In this document: piece after piece, positions 7,197 to 16,335 of the stretch | Layout: every line of letters starts with the position of its first letter | Numbering within the stretch: the stretch's first letter is position 1 | DNA from: Phyllobacteriaceae bacterium UBA1059 | GTDB lineage: Bacteria; Pseudomonadota; Alphaproteobacteria; Rhizobiales; Rhizobiaceae | Length of the DNA stretch: 16,357 nucleotides | NCBI GenBank assembly: GCA_002316345.1 | Contig: DCDI01000061.1 | Location: forward strand, 29,506-45,862 | Reading direction: 5' to 3' | Notes under the pieces: generated by a model | What the model was told of the DNA's origin: nothing | Seen by the model: only the letters and a program-made list of their open reading frames with translations | The model's database searches: none | Translations under genes and position numbers: made by a program

Positions 7197-8803
7197 AGAA
7201 CGCAACGATTGTCGCTCCCCAACCGGAGGCGGTTGAAGCCGGCGCCGAGGTTCTCGAGCGTGGAGGCAACGCCGTTGACGCAGCTCTCGCCTGCGCCTTC
7301 GTTCAAGGCGTGGTCGATCCGCAGATGGCAGGCATCGGCGGCTTTGGCTCGATGCACGTCTATATGCCCAAGAAGGGCGTACACGAGATCCTGGAGTTTT
7401 ATGCCCGTGCGCCATTGAAGGCGACACCGGACATGTGGCTGGACAAGATCAAGCATCAAAGCCGAGATGGCTTTGGCTATGTTCTGGACGGCAACATTTC
7501 TGATATCGGCTACCTCGCCGTCTGCACGCCGGGATCGCTCAAGGGCTACGAGACCGCGCTGAGGGATTACGGCACGTTCGATTGGGCTGACCTGATCAAC
7601 CCTGCCGTCCGGCTCGCGCGCGACGGCTTCATGATCCGCAACCACATGCATTGGTACTGGTCGAAGGACCAGTCCAACGACGGCTTTGCCAATACGCTGG
7701 ACAAGCTGCGCTTTTCTGAAACGGGACGCCGCGTTTATTTCCACGAGGATGGCTCGCTTCGCAATGTCGGCGACTTGCTCGTCAACAAGGATATGGCCGA
7801 CACGCTGGAGCGGATCGCCAGAAGCGGCGGATCGGACATTTTCTACCATGGCGAGCTGGCCGACCAGATCGCCGCCGACTTCAAAGCGAATGGCGGGTTG
7901 ATCGGGTCGGAGGATCTGACGAAGTACGAACTGTCCCGCGTCGCGCCGATCTGGGGCGAGTATCGCGGCAACCGGATCGCCACATCGCCGCCTCCCGGAT
8001 CAGGTTTCCCGATGCTGGAGTTCCTCCACATCATGGGGGAATTCGACGTCGGCTCGATGCAGCATGGCAGCGCAGAACACCTGCGCATCCTGTTTGAAGC
8101 CATGAAACGCATGACGATCGACAAGGACGCGCATATGGGCGACCCCACCTATGTCGATGTTCCCTACGAGACGCTGTTGTCGAGGGACCATGCGCAGGCG
8201 CACGCCGAAGCGATCAAGGCTGGAGACATTGCCAATGTCGACCGTCTCGACCGTTCGCAGCGCGATACCACGCACATCTCGGTCATCGACAAGGACGGCA
8301 ATGCCGTTGCGATGACCCATACGCTGGGCAGCCCATCCGGAGCCATCACCAACGGTCTCGGCTTCATGTATAACGGGACGATGAGCCGCTTTAATCCGGT
8401 GCCTGGAAAGGCCGGCTCGATCGCCCCGGGCAAGCGGCGTCCAAGCTCCGCCGCGCCCACCATCGTCTTCAAGGACGACAAGCCATCCGTCGTCATCGGC
8501 GCGCCGGGAGGCAGCTATATCGCTCCGGCGGTGGCGCAATGCCTGATGAACATGATCGACTTCGACATGCCTGTCCTCGAAGCTGTATCGGCACCAAGGA
8601 TCGTCGGCGTTTCGAACACGATGGATATCTGCAACCGTATCCGCCATTCCGTCGAAGCTGAACTGGTCGCACAAGGTTACAAGATCGCGCGGTCACCGCA
8701 GACCTACGCTTTTGCGGCGGTTCACGCCATCAAGATCGAAAACGGCCTGTCCACCGGCGCGGCCGATCCGCAGCGCGATGGAATGGCGATCTCCGTCGCC
8801 TGA
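7193..8803 (+). CDS. Gamma-glutamyltransferase-family Ntn hydrolase, altered glutamate site
   Basis: This 536-residue protein aligns over its full length with gamma-glutamyltransferases, which self-cleave and use an N-terminal threonine. Family marks are GGNAVDAALA (24-33), TPGSLKGYE (112-120), DLTKYELSRV (241-250), SPPPGSG (265-271) and TTHISVIDKDGNAV (359-372). Thr359 is the predicted nucleophile and cleavage site. The paired serines (Ser418, Ser419) and the oxyanion PGG (438-440) are present. By recalled alignment to E. coli GGT, the glutamate-contacting residues are changed: Arg114 is Tyr70, Asn411 is Gly379, Gln430 is Thr396 and Asp433 is Arg399. There is no signal peptide, unlike periplasmic GGT. 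It is therefore probably a cytoplasmic amidohydrolase or acylase for a non-glutamyl substrate brought in by the surrounding importer. Family membership is secure; the substrate is unknown. Confidence 0.9.
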   Translation: MKNATIVAPQPEAVEAGAEVLERGGNAVDAALACAFVQGVVDPQMAGIGGFGSMHVYMPKKGVHEILEFYARAPLKATPDMWLDKIKHQSRDGFGYVLDGNISDIGYLAVCTPGSLKGYETALRDYGTFDWADLINPAVRLARDGFMIRNHMHWYWSKDQSNDGFANTLDKLRFSETGRRVYFHEDGSLRNVGDLLVNKDMADTLERIARSGGSDIFYHGELADQIAADFKANGGLIGSEDLTKYELSRVAPIWGEYRGNRIATSPPPGSGFPMLEFLHIMGEFDVGSMQHGSAEHLRILFEAMKRMTIDKDAHMGDPTYVDVPYETLLSRDHAQAHAEAIKAGDIANVDRLDRSQRDTTHISVIDKDGNAVAMTHTLGSPSGAITNGLGFMYNGTMSRFNPVPGKAGSIAPGKRRPSSAAPTIVFKDDKPSVVIGAPGGSYIAPAVAQCLMNMIDFDMPVLEAVSAPRIVGVSNTMDICNRIRHSVEAELVAQGYKIARSPQTYAFAAVHAIKIENGLSTGAADPQRDGMAISVA

Positions 8804-8813
8804 GAGAGGTTCC

Positions 8814-9788
8814 ATGGTCACATCCATCATCCGGCGGTTGATCCAGGCGCTGTTCGTCATTCTGGCGATGACTATTATCGTCTTTATCGGCGTCAACGTG
8901 ATCGGCAATCCCGTCGACATCCTCATCAATCCAGATGCCAATCAAGCCGAGCGGGCGCGTGTTATCGCGCATTATGGCCTCGATCAGCCGATCTGGAAGC
9001 AGTACCTGATGTTCCTCCAGGGACTGTTGCATGGCGATTTTGGCGACAGCTTTGTTTATGGACGACCAGCGCTTGGGCTCATCCTTGAGCGCATGCCGGC
9101 AACCCTGGAATTGGCGATCACCGCCTTGGGCATCGCCCTTGTTGTCGGCCTGCCGCTGGGCCTCTACGCCGGGCTCTACCCTAAACGCGTTTCCTCGAAG
9201 CTGATCATGTCGGCCTCGATCCTGGGTTTCTCGCTCCCCACCTTCTGGGTGGGATTGATGCTGATCATGGTGTTTTCGGTTGAGCTGGGCTGGTTGCCGA
9301 CGAACGGCCGGGGCCCGACCATGGAACTGCTGGGAACGCAGTGGTCCTTCCTGACCGGAGAAGGTTTGCGGCATCTTCTGCTGCCAGCCTTCAATCTTGC
9401 TTTGTTCAAGACCTCCCTCATTCTCAGGCTGACCCGCGCTGGCGTGCAGGAGGTTCTGCCACAGGATTACATCAAGTTCGCTCGCGCCAAGGGTGTCCGT
9501 GAAAGCCGGGTCATCGGGGTGCATGTTTTGAAGAACCTGATGATCCCCGTGGTCACCATTATCGGTCTGGAATTCGGCTCTCTGATCGCCTTCTCGGTTG
9601 TTACCGAAAGCATCTTTGCATGGCCCGGCATGGGCAAGCTGATTATCGACTCCATCAACTTGCTCGATCGCCCGGTGATCGTCGCCTACCTCATGATGAT
9701 GGTCGTGCTGTTCGTCGTCCTCAACTTCATCATCGACATCTGCTACACCATCCTGGATCCGCGGGTCCGGCTGGACGCAAAGGCCTGA
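8814..9788 (+). CDS. ABC importer permease (DppB-like)
   Basis: This 324-residue inner-membrane protein starts at the ATG at 8814, with AGAGG four bases upstream and ten bases after the GGT-like stop. A longer in-frame start at 8712 would run inside the previous gene. Residues 5-31 are the first membrane helix, followed by a DppB-type periplasmic stretch (YGLDQPIWKQY, GDFGDSF). Further helices lie near 99-120, 133-157, 244-266 and 288-312. The EAA loop that contacts the ATPases is at about 216-236 (QDYIKFARAKGVRE), and FAWPGMGKL (268-276) is typical of DppB/OppB. It pairs with the next gene product to form the channel. Confidence 0.93.
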   Translation: MVTSIIRRLIQALFVILAMTIIVFIGVNVIGNPVDILINPDANQAERARVIAHYGLDQPIWKQYLMFLQGLLHGDFGDSFVYGRPALGLILERMPATLELAITALGIALVVGLPLGLYAGLYPKRVSSKLIMSASILGFSLPTFWVGLMLIMVFSVELGWLPTNGRGPTMELLGTQWSFLTGEGLRHLLLPAFNLALFKTSLILRLTRAGVQEVLPQDYIKFARAKGVRESRVIGVHVLKNLMIPVVTIIGLEFGSLIAFSVVTESIFAWPGMGKLIIDSINLLDRPVIVAYLMMMVVLFVVLNFIIDICYTILDPRVRLDAKA

Positions 9789-9791
9789 CCC

Positions 9792-10712
9792 ATGTCGGAA
9801 TCGAACGTACAGGATCAAACCGTCCCCGCTGCGGCCCCAGAACCTGGCCGGCTAGCCAAGGGCGTCTCCGAATTCTTCAAGTCACCGGCGGCGGTAATCG
9901 GCTTCGTCACGCTGATCGTGATCTGCGGTCTGGCGGTCTTCGCGCCCTGGATCTCGCCGCAAAACCCTTACGACCTGATGCAACTCGACATCATGGATGG
10001 ACGGTTGGCCCCGGGGTCGGAATCGATGACCGGAATGGTCTATTATCTGGGCACCGACAGTCAGGGCCGCGATATCCTTTCCGGCATGCTTTACGGCCTG
10101 CGGACATCGCTGATGGTTGGTGTTCTGTCGGCCTTTGCAGCCGCCATTATCGGTACGACCGCAGGTTTGTTTGCTGCCTATATGGGCCGACGTACCGAAA
10201 CCGTGATCATGCGGCTCGTCGACCTGCAGTTGTCTTTCCCAACCATCCTGATGGCGCTGATGATGCTGGCCATTCTCGGCAAGGGCGTCATCAACGTCGT
10301 GATCGCGCTCATCATCGCGGAATGGGCTACCTACGCTCGTACCGTTCGAAGCACGGCGCTCGTCGAGCGTGAAAAGGAATATGTCGAAGCCGCGCGCATG
10401 CTGCGCCTTCCAGGCTGGCGCATCCTCTTCAAGCATCTTCTGCCGAACTGTCTTGCGCCGGTGATCGTCATTGCAACGATGCAGGTGGCTCGCGCGATCG
10501 GTCTGGAAGCGACACTGTCGTTCCTCGGTCTCGGCGCGTCCGTGACCGAGCCGTCGCTCGGCATGCTGATCTCTACTGGATATCAGTATCTCCTCACCGG
10601 CCTCTATTGGATCAGCTTCTTCCCAGGCATCGCACTGCTGGTCACAATTGTGTCGATCAACCTTGTCGGTGACCGTCTCCGCGATGTTCTGAACCCGAGG
10701 AACGCGTCATGA
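9792..10712 (+). CDS. ABC importer permease (DppC-like)
   Basis: This is a 306-residue inner-membrane permease and partner of the DppB-like protein. The N-terminal cytoplasmic tail leads into a helix at about 33-53. LGTDSQGRDILS (86-97) is the conserved DppC/OppC signature. Helices follow near 105-130, 145-175, 220-245 and 272-293. The EAA loop EYVEAARMLRLPGWRI (196-211) docks onto the ATPases. The gene begins three bases after the upstream stop, with AAGG at 9780-9783, and its TGA overlaps the next ATG (10709-10712). Confidence 0.93.
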   Translation: MSESNVQDQTVPAAAPEPGRLAKGVSEFFKSPAAVIGFVTLIVICGLAVFAPWISPQNPYDLMQLDIMDGRLAPGSESMTGMVYYLGTDSQGRDILSGMLYGLRTSLMVGVLSAFAAAIIGTTAGLFAAYMGRRTETVIMRLVDLQLSFPTILMALMMLAILGKGVINVVIALIIAEWATYARTVRSTALVEREKEYVEAARMLRLPGWRILFKHLLPNCLAPVIVIATMQVARAIGLEATLSFLGLGASVTEPSLGMLISTGYQYLLTGLYWISFFPGIALLVTIVSINLVGDRLRDVLNPRNAS

Positions 10713-11682
10713 GTGCGTTGCTGCAGGTAAGCAATTTGGTCACGGAGTTCGGAGGTGGCGGTGGTCATCCTGGCCTGAAAGCCGTCAACGACGTTTCCTT
10801 CACCGTGTCACGCGGCAAGGTTCTCGGCCTGGTTGGTGAATCGGGATCCGGCAAATCCGTGACGGGCTTCTCCATTCTGCGCCTTCTCGAAAGGCCCGGC
10901 CGAATTGCAGGGGGACGCATCCTCTTCGACGGAACGGACATCGCGAGCTGTTCTGAAGAAGAGATGCGGCAGCTGCGCGGCAAGCGCATTGCGATGGTGT
11001 TTCAGGACCCGATGATGACGCTGAACCCGGTTCGCACCATCGGCACGCAGATGGTTGAAGCCGTTCAGGCGCATGACAAGGTTTCCAAGGAAGTTGCGCG
11101 TCAACGATCACGCGACGCCCTAGGGCTGGTGGGCATTCCGAGCCCGGAAGAACGGCTGTCGGCCTATCCGCACCAGTTTTCCGGTGGCATGCGGCAGCGT
11201 GTGGCAATTGCGATCGCGCTGCTGCACCAGCCAGACCTGATCATCGCGGACGAGCCGACAACAGCGCTGGACGTAACAATCCAGAGCCAGATCATCTACG
11301 AGTTTCAAAGGCTCGCGGAAGAGTCCAACACCGCGGTAGTCTGGATCACGCATGATCTGGCCATCGTGTCCCGCCTGGCCGATGACATCGCCGTCATGTA
11401 TGCCGGCCGCCTCGTCGAAACCGGCCCAGTGGGCAAGGTGCTGACCGATCCTCGTCACCCCTATACGGCCGGACTGATCGCATCCGTTCCGTCGCAAAAC
11501 CGGCGTGGCGAACCGCTGCATCAAATCAGGGGCATGACGCCGCCGATCAACCGTCTGCCGGAAGGCTGCAGTTTTCGGACCCGATGCGATCGGGCAACTG
11601 AAGCGTGCCGCATCATGCCGGGCCTCATTCCCGAAGAGGATCGCTCGTTCCGCTGCATCCATCCCGTTATGAAAGAGGTCGC

Positions 11683-11686
<4 letters not shown>
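10709..11686 (+). CDS. ABC importer ATPase (DppD/OppD-like)
   Basis: This is a 325-residue ATP-binding subunit with all expected motifs: Walker A GESGSGKS (43-50), Q-loop Gln99 (VFQDP), signature FSGGMRQR (157-164), Walker B LIIADE (177-182) and switch His215. The C-terminal extension carries four cysteines (287, 293, 300, 316) in the spacing seen in Dpp/Opp ATPases, some of which bind an iron-sulfur cluster. GAGG lies eight bases before the ATG, and the start overlaps the permease stop by ATGA. It should form a heterodimer with the following ATPase and power import. Confidence 0.94.
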
Positions 11687-12686
<1,000 letters not shown>

Positions 12687-12690
<4 letters not shown>

Positions 12691-12980
12691 CGCACCTTGG
12701 CCCCAAGCCAGTGGAAGAATGCTACGTGAGTGCCTTGCAACCATGCTCGGCTGACGGTCCAGCATTATGCGATGCGGCAGTTGAGTCGTATCTGGATTTT
12801 GTCGACAGCGGACCGGTAGCTATCGAACAATCTTCAGGAAAGGGGACGTTCGGCTATCGGTTCTTCGCAAGACCATCCAAGCCTCAGTGGATCCGCTACG
12901 TCTTGGAAATAAACTTGCCAGCAGGGCGGTCAGTGTTTTCGGCCCATTTTCGTCCGCAGCGCCGATCTTCTCGGACATGA
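12687..12980 (+). CDS. Small ORF coupled to the last ATPase, unrecognised
   Basis: An open frame of 97 residues starts at an ATG overlapping the ATPase stop (ATGA, 12687-12690), the same coupling used elsewhere in this operon. The first ~65 residues (MTHLGPKPVEECYVSALQP, then YLDFVDSGPVAIEQSSGKG) have a plausible amino-acid mix but match no family I know. The last ~30 residues overlap, in another frame, the beginning of the isocitrate lyase-like remnant and look like read-through (HFRPQRRSSRT). It is probably the broken 5' end of a gene that once closed the operon. It could be noise. Confidence 0.35.
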
Positions 12981-13241
12981 AGTTGGCATGCTTGGCGGTT
13001 CGGCCGCCGCAATGGCTCTTCTTGAGGCGCATGGCTTAGCGCTCATCACTGGACGGAACTGGCAGAACTCACAAGACGCCTCGCCAAAGCGGCTCCCGGC
13101 TTTCCCATTCTGGTGGATGCGGATCATGGATATGGCAATGCCACGAACGTTCACCGAACCATCTCCAAACTCGAATACGCCGATGCCGCGGGTGCCACGA
13201 TCGAAGACACTCTGCTCTGCCCAGCACCAAGCCTGACCTAA
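12878..13241 (+). pseudogene. Frameshifted isocitrate lyase/PEP mutase-family remnant
   Basis: Three successive frames together read as the N-terminal third of an oxaloacetate decarboxylase-like member of the isocitrate lyase/PEP mutase superfamily. The first frame gives NKLASRAVSVFGP (to about 12945). The second gives RSADLLGHEVGMLGGSAAAM and then ALLEAHGLALIT (to about 13050). The third gives TELAELTRRLAKAAPGFP, then ILVDADHGYGN and AAGATIEDTLL, ending at TAA 13239-13241. The DADHGYGN and IEDT segments carry the metal-binding and active-site acids of the family. At least two single-base shifts (about 12941-12955 and 13051-13052) and the loss of the C-terminal part make it non-functional. 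It follows the importer operon directly, so the enzyme may once have worked on a product of that pathway, which is inference. Confidence 0.75.
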
Positions 13242-13503
13242 CCGCAACTAAGCTTGATTGGAGCTCGGATCATGGTTGATTCCGACCATGGCATGAGATG
13301 TGCGTGCGTCACGCGTCGTAGTGCTTTAGGTGGCAGCGCTGCTGTTACCGGTGCCACGCTCAAAAACGTAGGCTCTGCTTACGTACACTGGCAGACCGGC
13401 AAGGGTCAGTTGTTGATGGGGCGCTGGATGCGGATCAAAAGCAAACGAGACCGATGGAGACGCCAATCTACGACCTGGGCTTTCTCCGACAATTATAGAA
13501 AGC
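13242..13503 (+). other. Non-coding or decayed sequence after the lyase remnant
   Basis: No convincing gene. An open frame runs through it from 13254 but becomes antisense to the minus-strand gene after 13504 and has no good start. Within it, IMVDSDHG (from 13269) and TGATLKN weakly echo the ILVDADHG and AGATIED motifs of the remnant just upstream, in the same frame, so a second decayed fragment of that family is possible. Confidence 0.3.
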
Positions 13504-13524
13504 GAGGCTGTCTAAAACAGCCTC
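13504..13524 (-). terminator. Hairpin at the end of the minus-strand decayed gene
   Basis: GAGGCTGT and ACAGCCTC form a perfect 8-bp stem with a 5-base loop. On the minus strand the loop holds the TAG stop (13514-13512) of the gene reading leftward, and GCTTTCTATAATTG follows: U-containing but not a clean U-run. A stop-overlapping terminator is plausible, and it supports this frame as the true end of the gene. Confidence 0.5.
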
Positions 13525-14552
13525 AAATTGCGTTCTTCTTCCAGTTCCATGAAGTGCTGCCTATGCCTGCGGATGTTGGTCATGTCTGGCATATCGGGCG
13601 GAGCACGAAGAAAGAGGGCTCGTTTTCCGATCTTCAAGCCGTGGGTGAGAACATCCGGAACTGCATCGCGTGCCCAGATAATTTCGAAGTCGTCGGTGAG
13701 CGTGAAAGCAAAACGGTCGTAAAGCTGATGAAGAGCAACATGCATGACGGCCGTGTTGACGACGACATCCTTGCCTCCAAGTGCAAGCGGCCAAAGGTGG
13801 ACAACGTCAACCGCAATAGGCGGCCGCGGAAAGTGACATGATACTGTGAGATGATACAGCGGCGCTGGTCGATGCGGAGCGTGGCTCGACGGACCTGGTA
13901 GCTCCGAATCCGTGCAAGTCTCTCCCTATAGGAAGGGTCTTCATCAATATGCTGGTCGACATCGCTGAAATCGGAATATGATCGAGTATCATTATCCTGC
14001 GGACCTGCTGCGGCCACAGAGCCAAAACCAACCATGGTGCCAGTCTCTCCATAGTAGAGGATACGTTGGAGATGTTTCGCCTCGATCTTGCGAATCACGT
14101 GCTGCTCGCGCGAATAATCGCGTCTTCCATAAGCTTCACCAAATTCCAGCAGCACGCCAGCTAATTCACGTGGCGTCGGAAATGGAAGAGGCATCATGTT
14201 GGCAAGATGAAGGATGACGCGTTTGCCATCACAAGGATCAGCCTCGATACGGTGGATAACAGCTTTCGCTGCGAAACAGGCATTCAAGGCGGGTCTGTTT
14301 GGTACGCCACCCTTCGGTATGTAGATTATGCATGTTTGCGCTATGCCTTGCTGCAATGTCTGCAAATAGGAAGCTGAGCAGCGCATCTGATTGCTGGCCA
14401 AGAAGGCGTCGTTCTGCTCGTCCTGTCTCCATTTTAGAACGAGGTTTTGTTGATGATCCGCTTCCGCCGACATGATGCAGATCATGCCAGCTACAAAGAT
14501 GCACAAGTACGAGCCTGAGGTTGTAAATGCCTGCTGTTTTGTTCAGCTGCAC
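13512..14552 (-). pseudogene. Frameshifted gene for an exported protein of unknown function
   Basis: A long minus-strand frame (14506 to 13634, first codon TTG, about 290 residues) has natural composition for its first ~230 residues, for example LPFPTPRELAGVLLEFGEAY and KIEAKHLQRILYYGETG. It then degenerates into Ser/Arg/Thr-rich text. From about 13825 another frame gives natural protein (GKDVVVNTAVMHVALHQLYD, then FTLTDDFEIIWARDAVPDV) ending at TAG 13514-13512 inside a terminator-like hairpin. This points to a frameshift near 13800-13830. At the 5' end, joining a GTG-started frame at 14552 (MQLNKTAGIYNLRLVLVHL) to CIFVAGMICIMSAEA would restore a good signal peptide, suggesting a second shift near 14505. 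The repaired product would be roughly 345 residues and exported. I do not recognise the family. Sequencing error is an alternative to decay. Confidence 0.5.
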
Positions 14553-14853
14553 TTACTTGAAGTTGAATATCTAAATTAGCTTTCTCTAATTCTTTGGCGT
14601 ATTTGAGACCGATGGTGCCTATACGTTCCTAGGCAGCTGCCACTCATCGGACTTGAAATCCTAGCTTCCTACTCAGGTGGGGATACCGCCGAGCCTTGGA
14701 GCTTGGACTCTCCGAAGCAGAAAACGTTCGATAGCGCAGGGTTCCTGCTTTTCGCTCTCGTGCATTTTGCTATGACAGAGCCCAACAGCCTCGCTTGAGG
14801 CATCGCTTATCGCTAACTCTCCAGCTTCATGCGGAGAGTTGCTGGAGGAATGC
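14553..14853. other. Upstream region of the xylose genes
   Basis: About 300 bases without a gene. The left part (14553-14610) is AT-rich. A central AACGTT lies in AGAAAACGTTCGAT near 14720-14733, a sequence loosely like LacI-family operators with a central CG, but its arms do not match well. A clear inverted repeat occurs at 14815-14840, directly before the xylB ribosome site. No -35/-10 pair stands out enough to call. Confidence 0.4.
14815..14840 (+). repeat. Inverted repeat just before the xylB ribosome-binding site
   Basis: AACTCTCC (14815-14822) and GGAGAGTT (14833-14840) are perfect 8-base arms around a 10-base spacer. The right arm ends three bases before the GGAGG (14844-14848) of xylB. 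It could be an operator for a dimeric repressor or an mRNA hairpin near the ribosome site. The sequence does not decide. Confidence 0.45.
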
Positions 14854-16302
14854 ATGTATCTAGGTCTCGATCTCGGCACGTCGGGCGTTAAGGCGCTGCT
14901 TATCGATGATGAGCAGCGAATTGTCGGATCGGCGAATGGTTCGCTCGATGTGTCGCGGCCGCATTCAGGTTGGTCGGAGCAGGATCCGGACCATTGGATC
15001 CGAGCCACTGAAGAAGCGATCAGCACGCTTAAGGCTGCGCATCCGGCGGAGCTTTCCGCAGTAAAGGGCATAGGTCTGTCGGGTCAGATGCATGGCGCGA
15101 CGTTGATCGATGCTGCCGGTGCGGTCTTGCGCCCGTGCATTCTTTGGAACGACACGCGCTCTTATCGGGAAGCTGCAGCGCTGGATGCTGATCCGCGCTT
15201 CCGCGACATCACCGGTAATATCGTCTTCCCTGGCTTTACCGCTCCGAAACTGGCTTGGGTGAAGACAAACGAGCCGGACGTTTTCGCTAAGGTCGCCAAG
15301 GTTCTCCTGCCGAAGGATTATCTGCGTCTTTGGCTCACCGGCGAAGCCATTTCGGAGATGTCGGATTCTGCGGGAACGGCATGGCTCGATGTCGCTAATC
15401 GCAAGTGGTCGTCGGATCTTCTTGCGGCGACCGATCTCGATGAAGGCCACATGCCCGCTCTCGTGGAAGGCACGGAAGTCGGCGGCACGTTGCGTCCCGA
15501 ACTGGCCTCGGCGTGGGGTATCGGCGGCACCGTCGTTGTTGCGGGTGGTGCGGGCGACAACGCAGCGTCCGCCTGCGGTATGGGGACTGTGAAGCCGGGG
15601 TCGGCCTTCGTGTCGCTTGGCACCTCAGGCGTTCTGTTCGCGTCCAACGCTGCCTATCTCCCTAACGCTTCAAGCGCGGTGCACACCTTCTGCCATGCTC
15701 TTCCGGATACCTGGCACCAGATGGGCGTCATCCTGTCGGCCACCGATTCGCTGAACTGGCTGTCGCGTATCACGGGCAAGAAAGCTGCCGAGCTGACGCA
15801 GCCTCTGGGCGACACTCTGCGGGCGCCAACAGGTGTGACCTTCCTGCCTTATCTCTCGGGTGAGCGCACGCCGCATAATGATGCTTTGATCCGTGGCGTT
15901 TTCTCAGGGTTGGAGCAGGAAACAGGTGCGACCGAGATGACCCAGGCCGTGCTCGAGGGCGTGGCCTTCGCGTTCCGCGATAGTCTTGAAGCGCTGCGTG
16001 TGGCCGGTACGGAGCTTAGCCGTGTTACGGCAATTGGTGGCGGATCGCGCTCCCATTATTGGTTGAAGGTCATTGCGACAGCCTTGGGGATCCCGGTCGA
16101 TATCCCTGCCGATGGCGACTTTGGTGCAGCGTTTGGCGCGGCGCGCCTTGGCTTGATTGCCGCGACCGGCGCTGATCCACTGGCTGTGTGCACGCCGCCG
16201 GCGACAGACCTCACCGTTGAGCCAGACAGCGCTTTGCGGCCGGCCTTCGAGGACGCTTACGAGCGCTATCGCAGCCTTTATCCGGCGATCAAGGCTGCTT
16301 GA
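14854..16302 (+). CDS. xylB: Xylulokinase
   Basis: This 482-residue cytoplasmic kinase of the FGGY family phosphorylates D-xylulose to D-xylulose 5-phosphate for the pentose phosphate pathway. The ATG at 14854 has GGAGG five bases upstream; a TTG at 14839 in frame is not needed. The N-terminal phosphate loop LGLDLGTSGVK (3-13) holds Asp6. SGQMHGA (76-82), RPCILWNDTR (93-102), PGFTAPKL (126-133), LLPKDYLRLW (151-160) and YLSGERTPHN are characteristic of xylulokinases rather than glycerol or ribulose kinases. The catalytic base is Asp235 in AGGAGDNAA, one residue longer than the AGGGDNAA of E. coli XylB. The length matches the E. coli enzyme (about 484). It is followed after 33 bases by xylA, so the pair is probably one operon for xylose use, unrelated to the importer operon to its left. 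Confidence 0.96.
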   Translation: MYLGLDLGTSGVKALLIDDEQRIVGSANGSLDVSRPHSGWSEQDPDHWIRATEEAISTLKAAHPAELSAVKGIGLSGQMHGATLIDAAGAVLRPCILWNDTRSYREAAALDADPRFRDITGNIVFPGFTAPKLAWVKTNEPDVFAKVAKVLLPKDYLRLWLTGEAISEMSDSAGTAWLDVANRKWSSDLLAATDLDEGHMPALVEGTEVGGTLRPELASAWGIGGTVVVAGGAGDNAASACGMGTVKPGSAFVSLGTSGVLFASNAAYLPNASSAVHTFCHALPDTWHQMGVILSATDSLNWLSRITGKKAAELTQPLGDTLRAPTGVTFLPYLSGERTPHNDALIRGVFSGLEQETGATEMTQAVLEGVAFAFRDSLEALRVAGTELSRVTAIGGGSRSHYWLKVIATALGIPVDIPADGDFGAAFGAARLGLIAATGADPLAVCTPPATDLTVEPDSALRPAFEDAYERYRSLYPAIKAA

Positions 16303-16335
16303 GCCAAGACGCGGCACGGTTTTGGGAGGATCATC

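Noticed and set aside
8730..9818. 362-residue open frame on the minus strand
   Set aside because: Antisense to the DppB-like permease; His/Asp/Gln-rich composition (DHHHEVGDDH and similar) is typical of a shadow frame opposite membrane-protein codons.
13254..13841. 195-residue plus-strand open frame, with a Tat-like RRSALGGSAA stretch
   Set aside because: Starts at TTG without a ribosome site, crosses the hairpin at 13504-13524 and is antisense to better protein text beyond it. The RR motif is not N-terminal and no mature protein follows.
14238..14552. 104-residue minus-strand frame as an independent gene
   Set aside because: Only its first ~20 residues look natural, as a likely signal-peptide start for the frameshifted gene; the rest is out of frame with better protein text.
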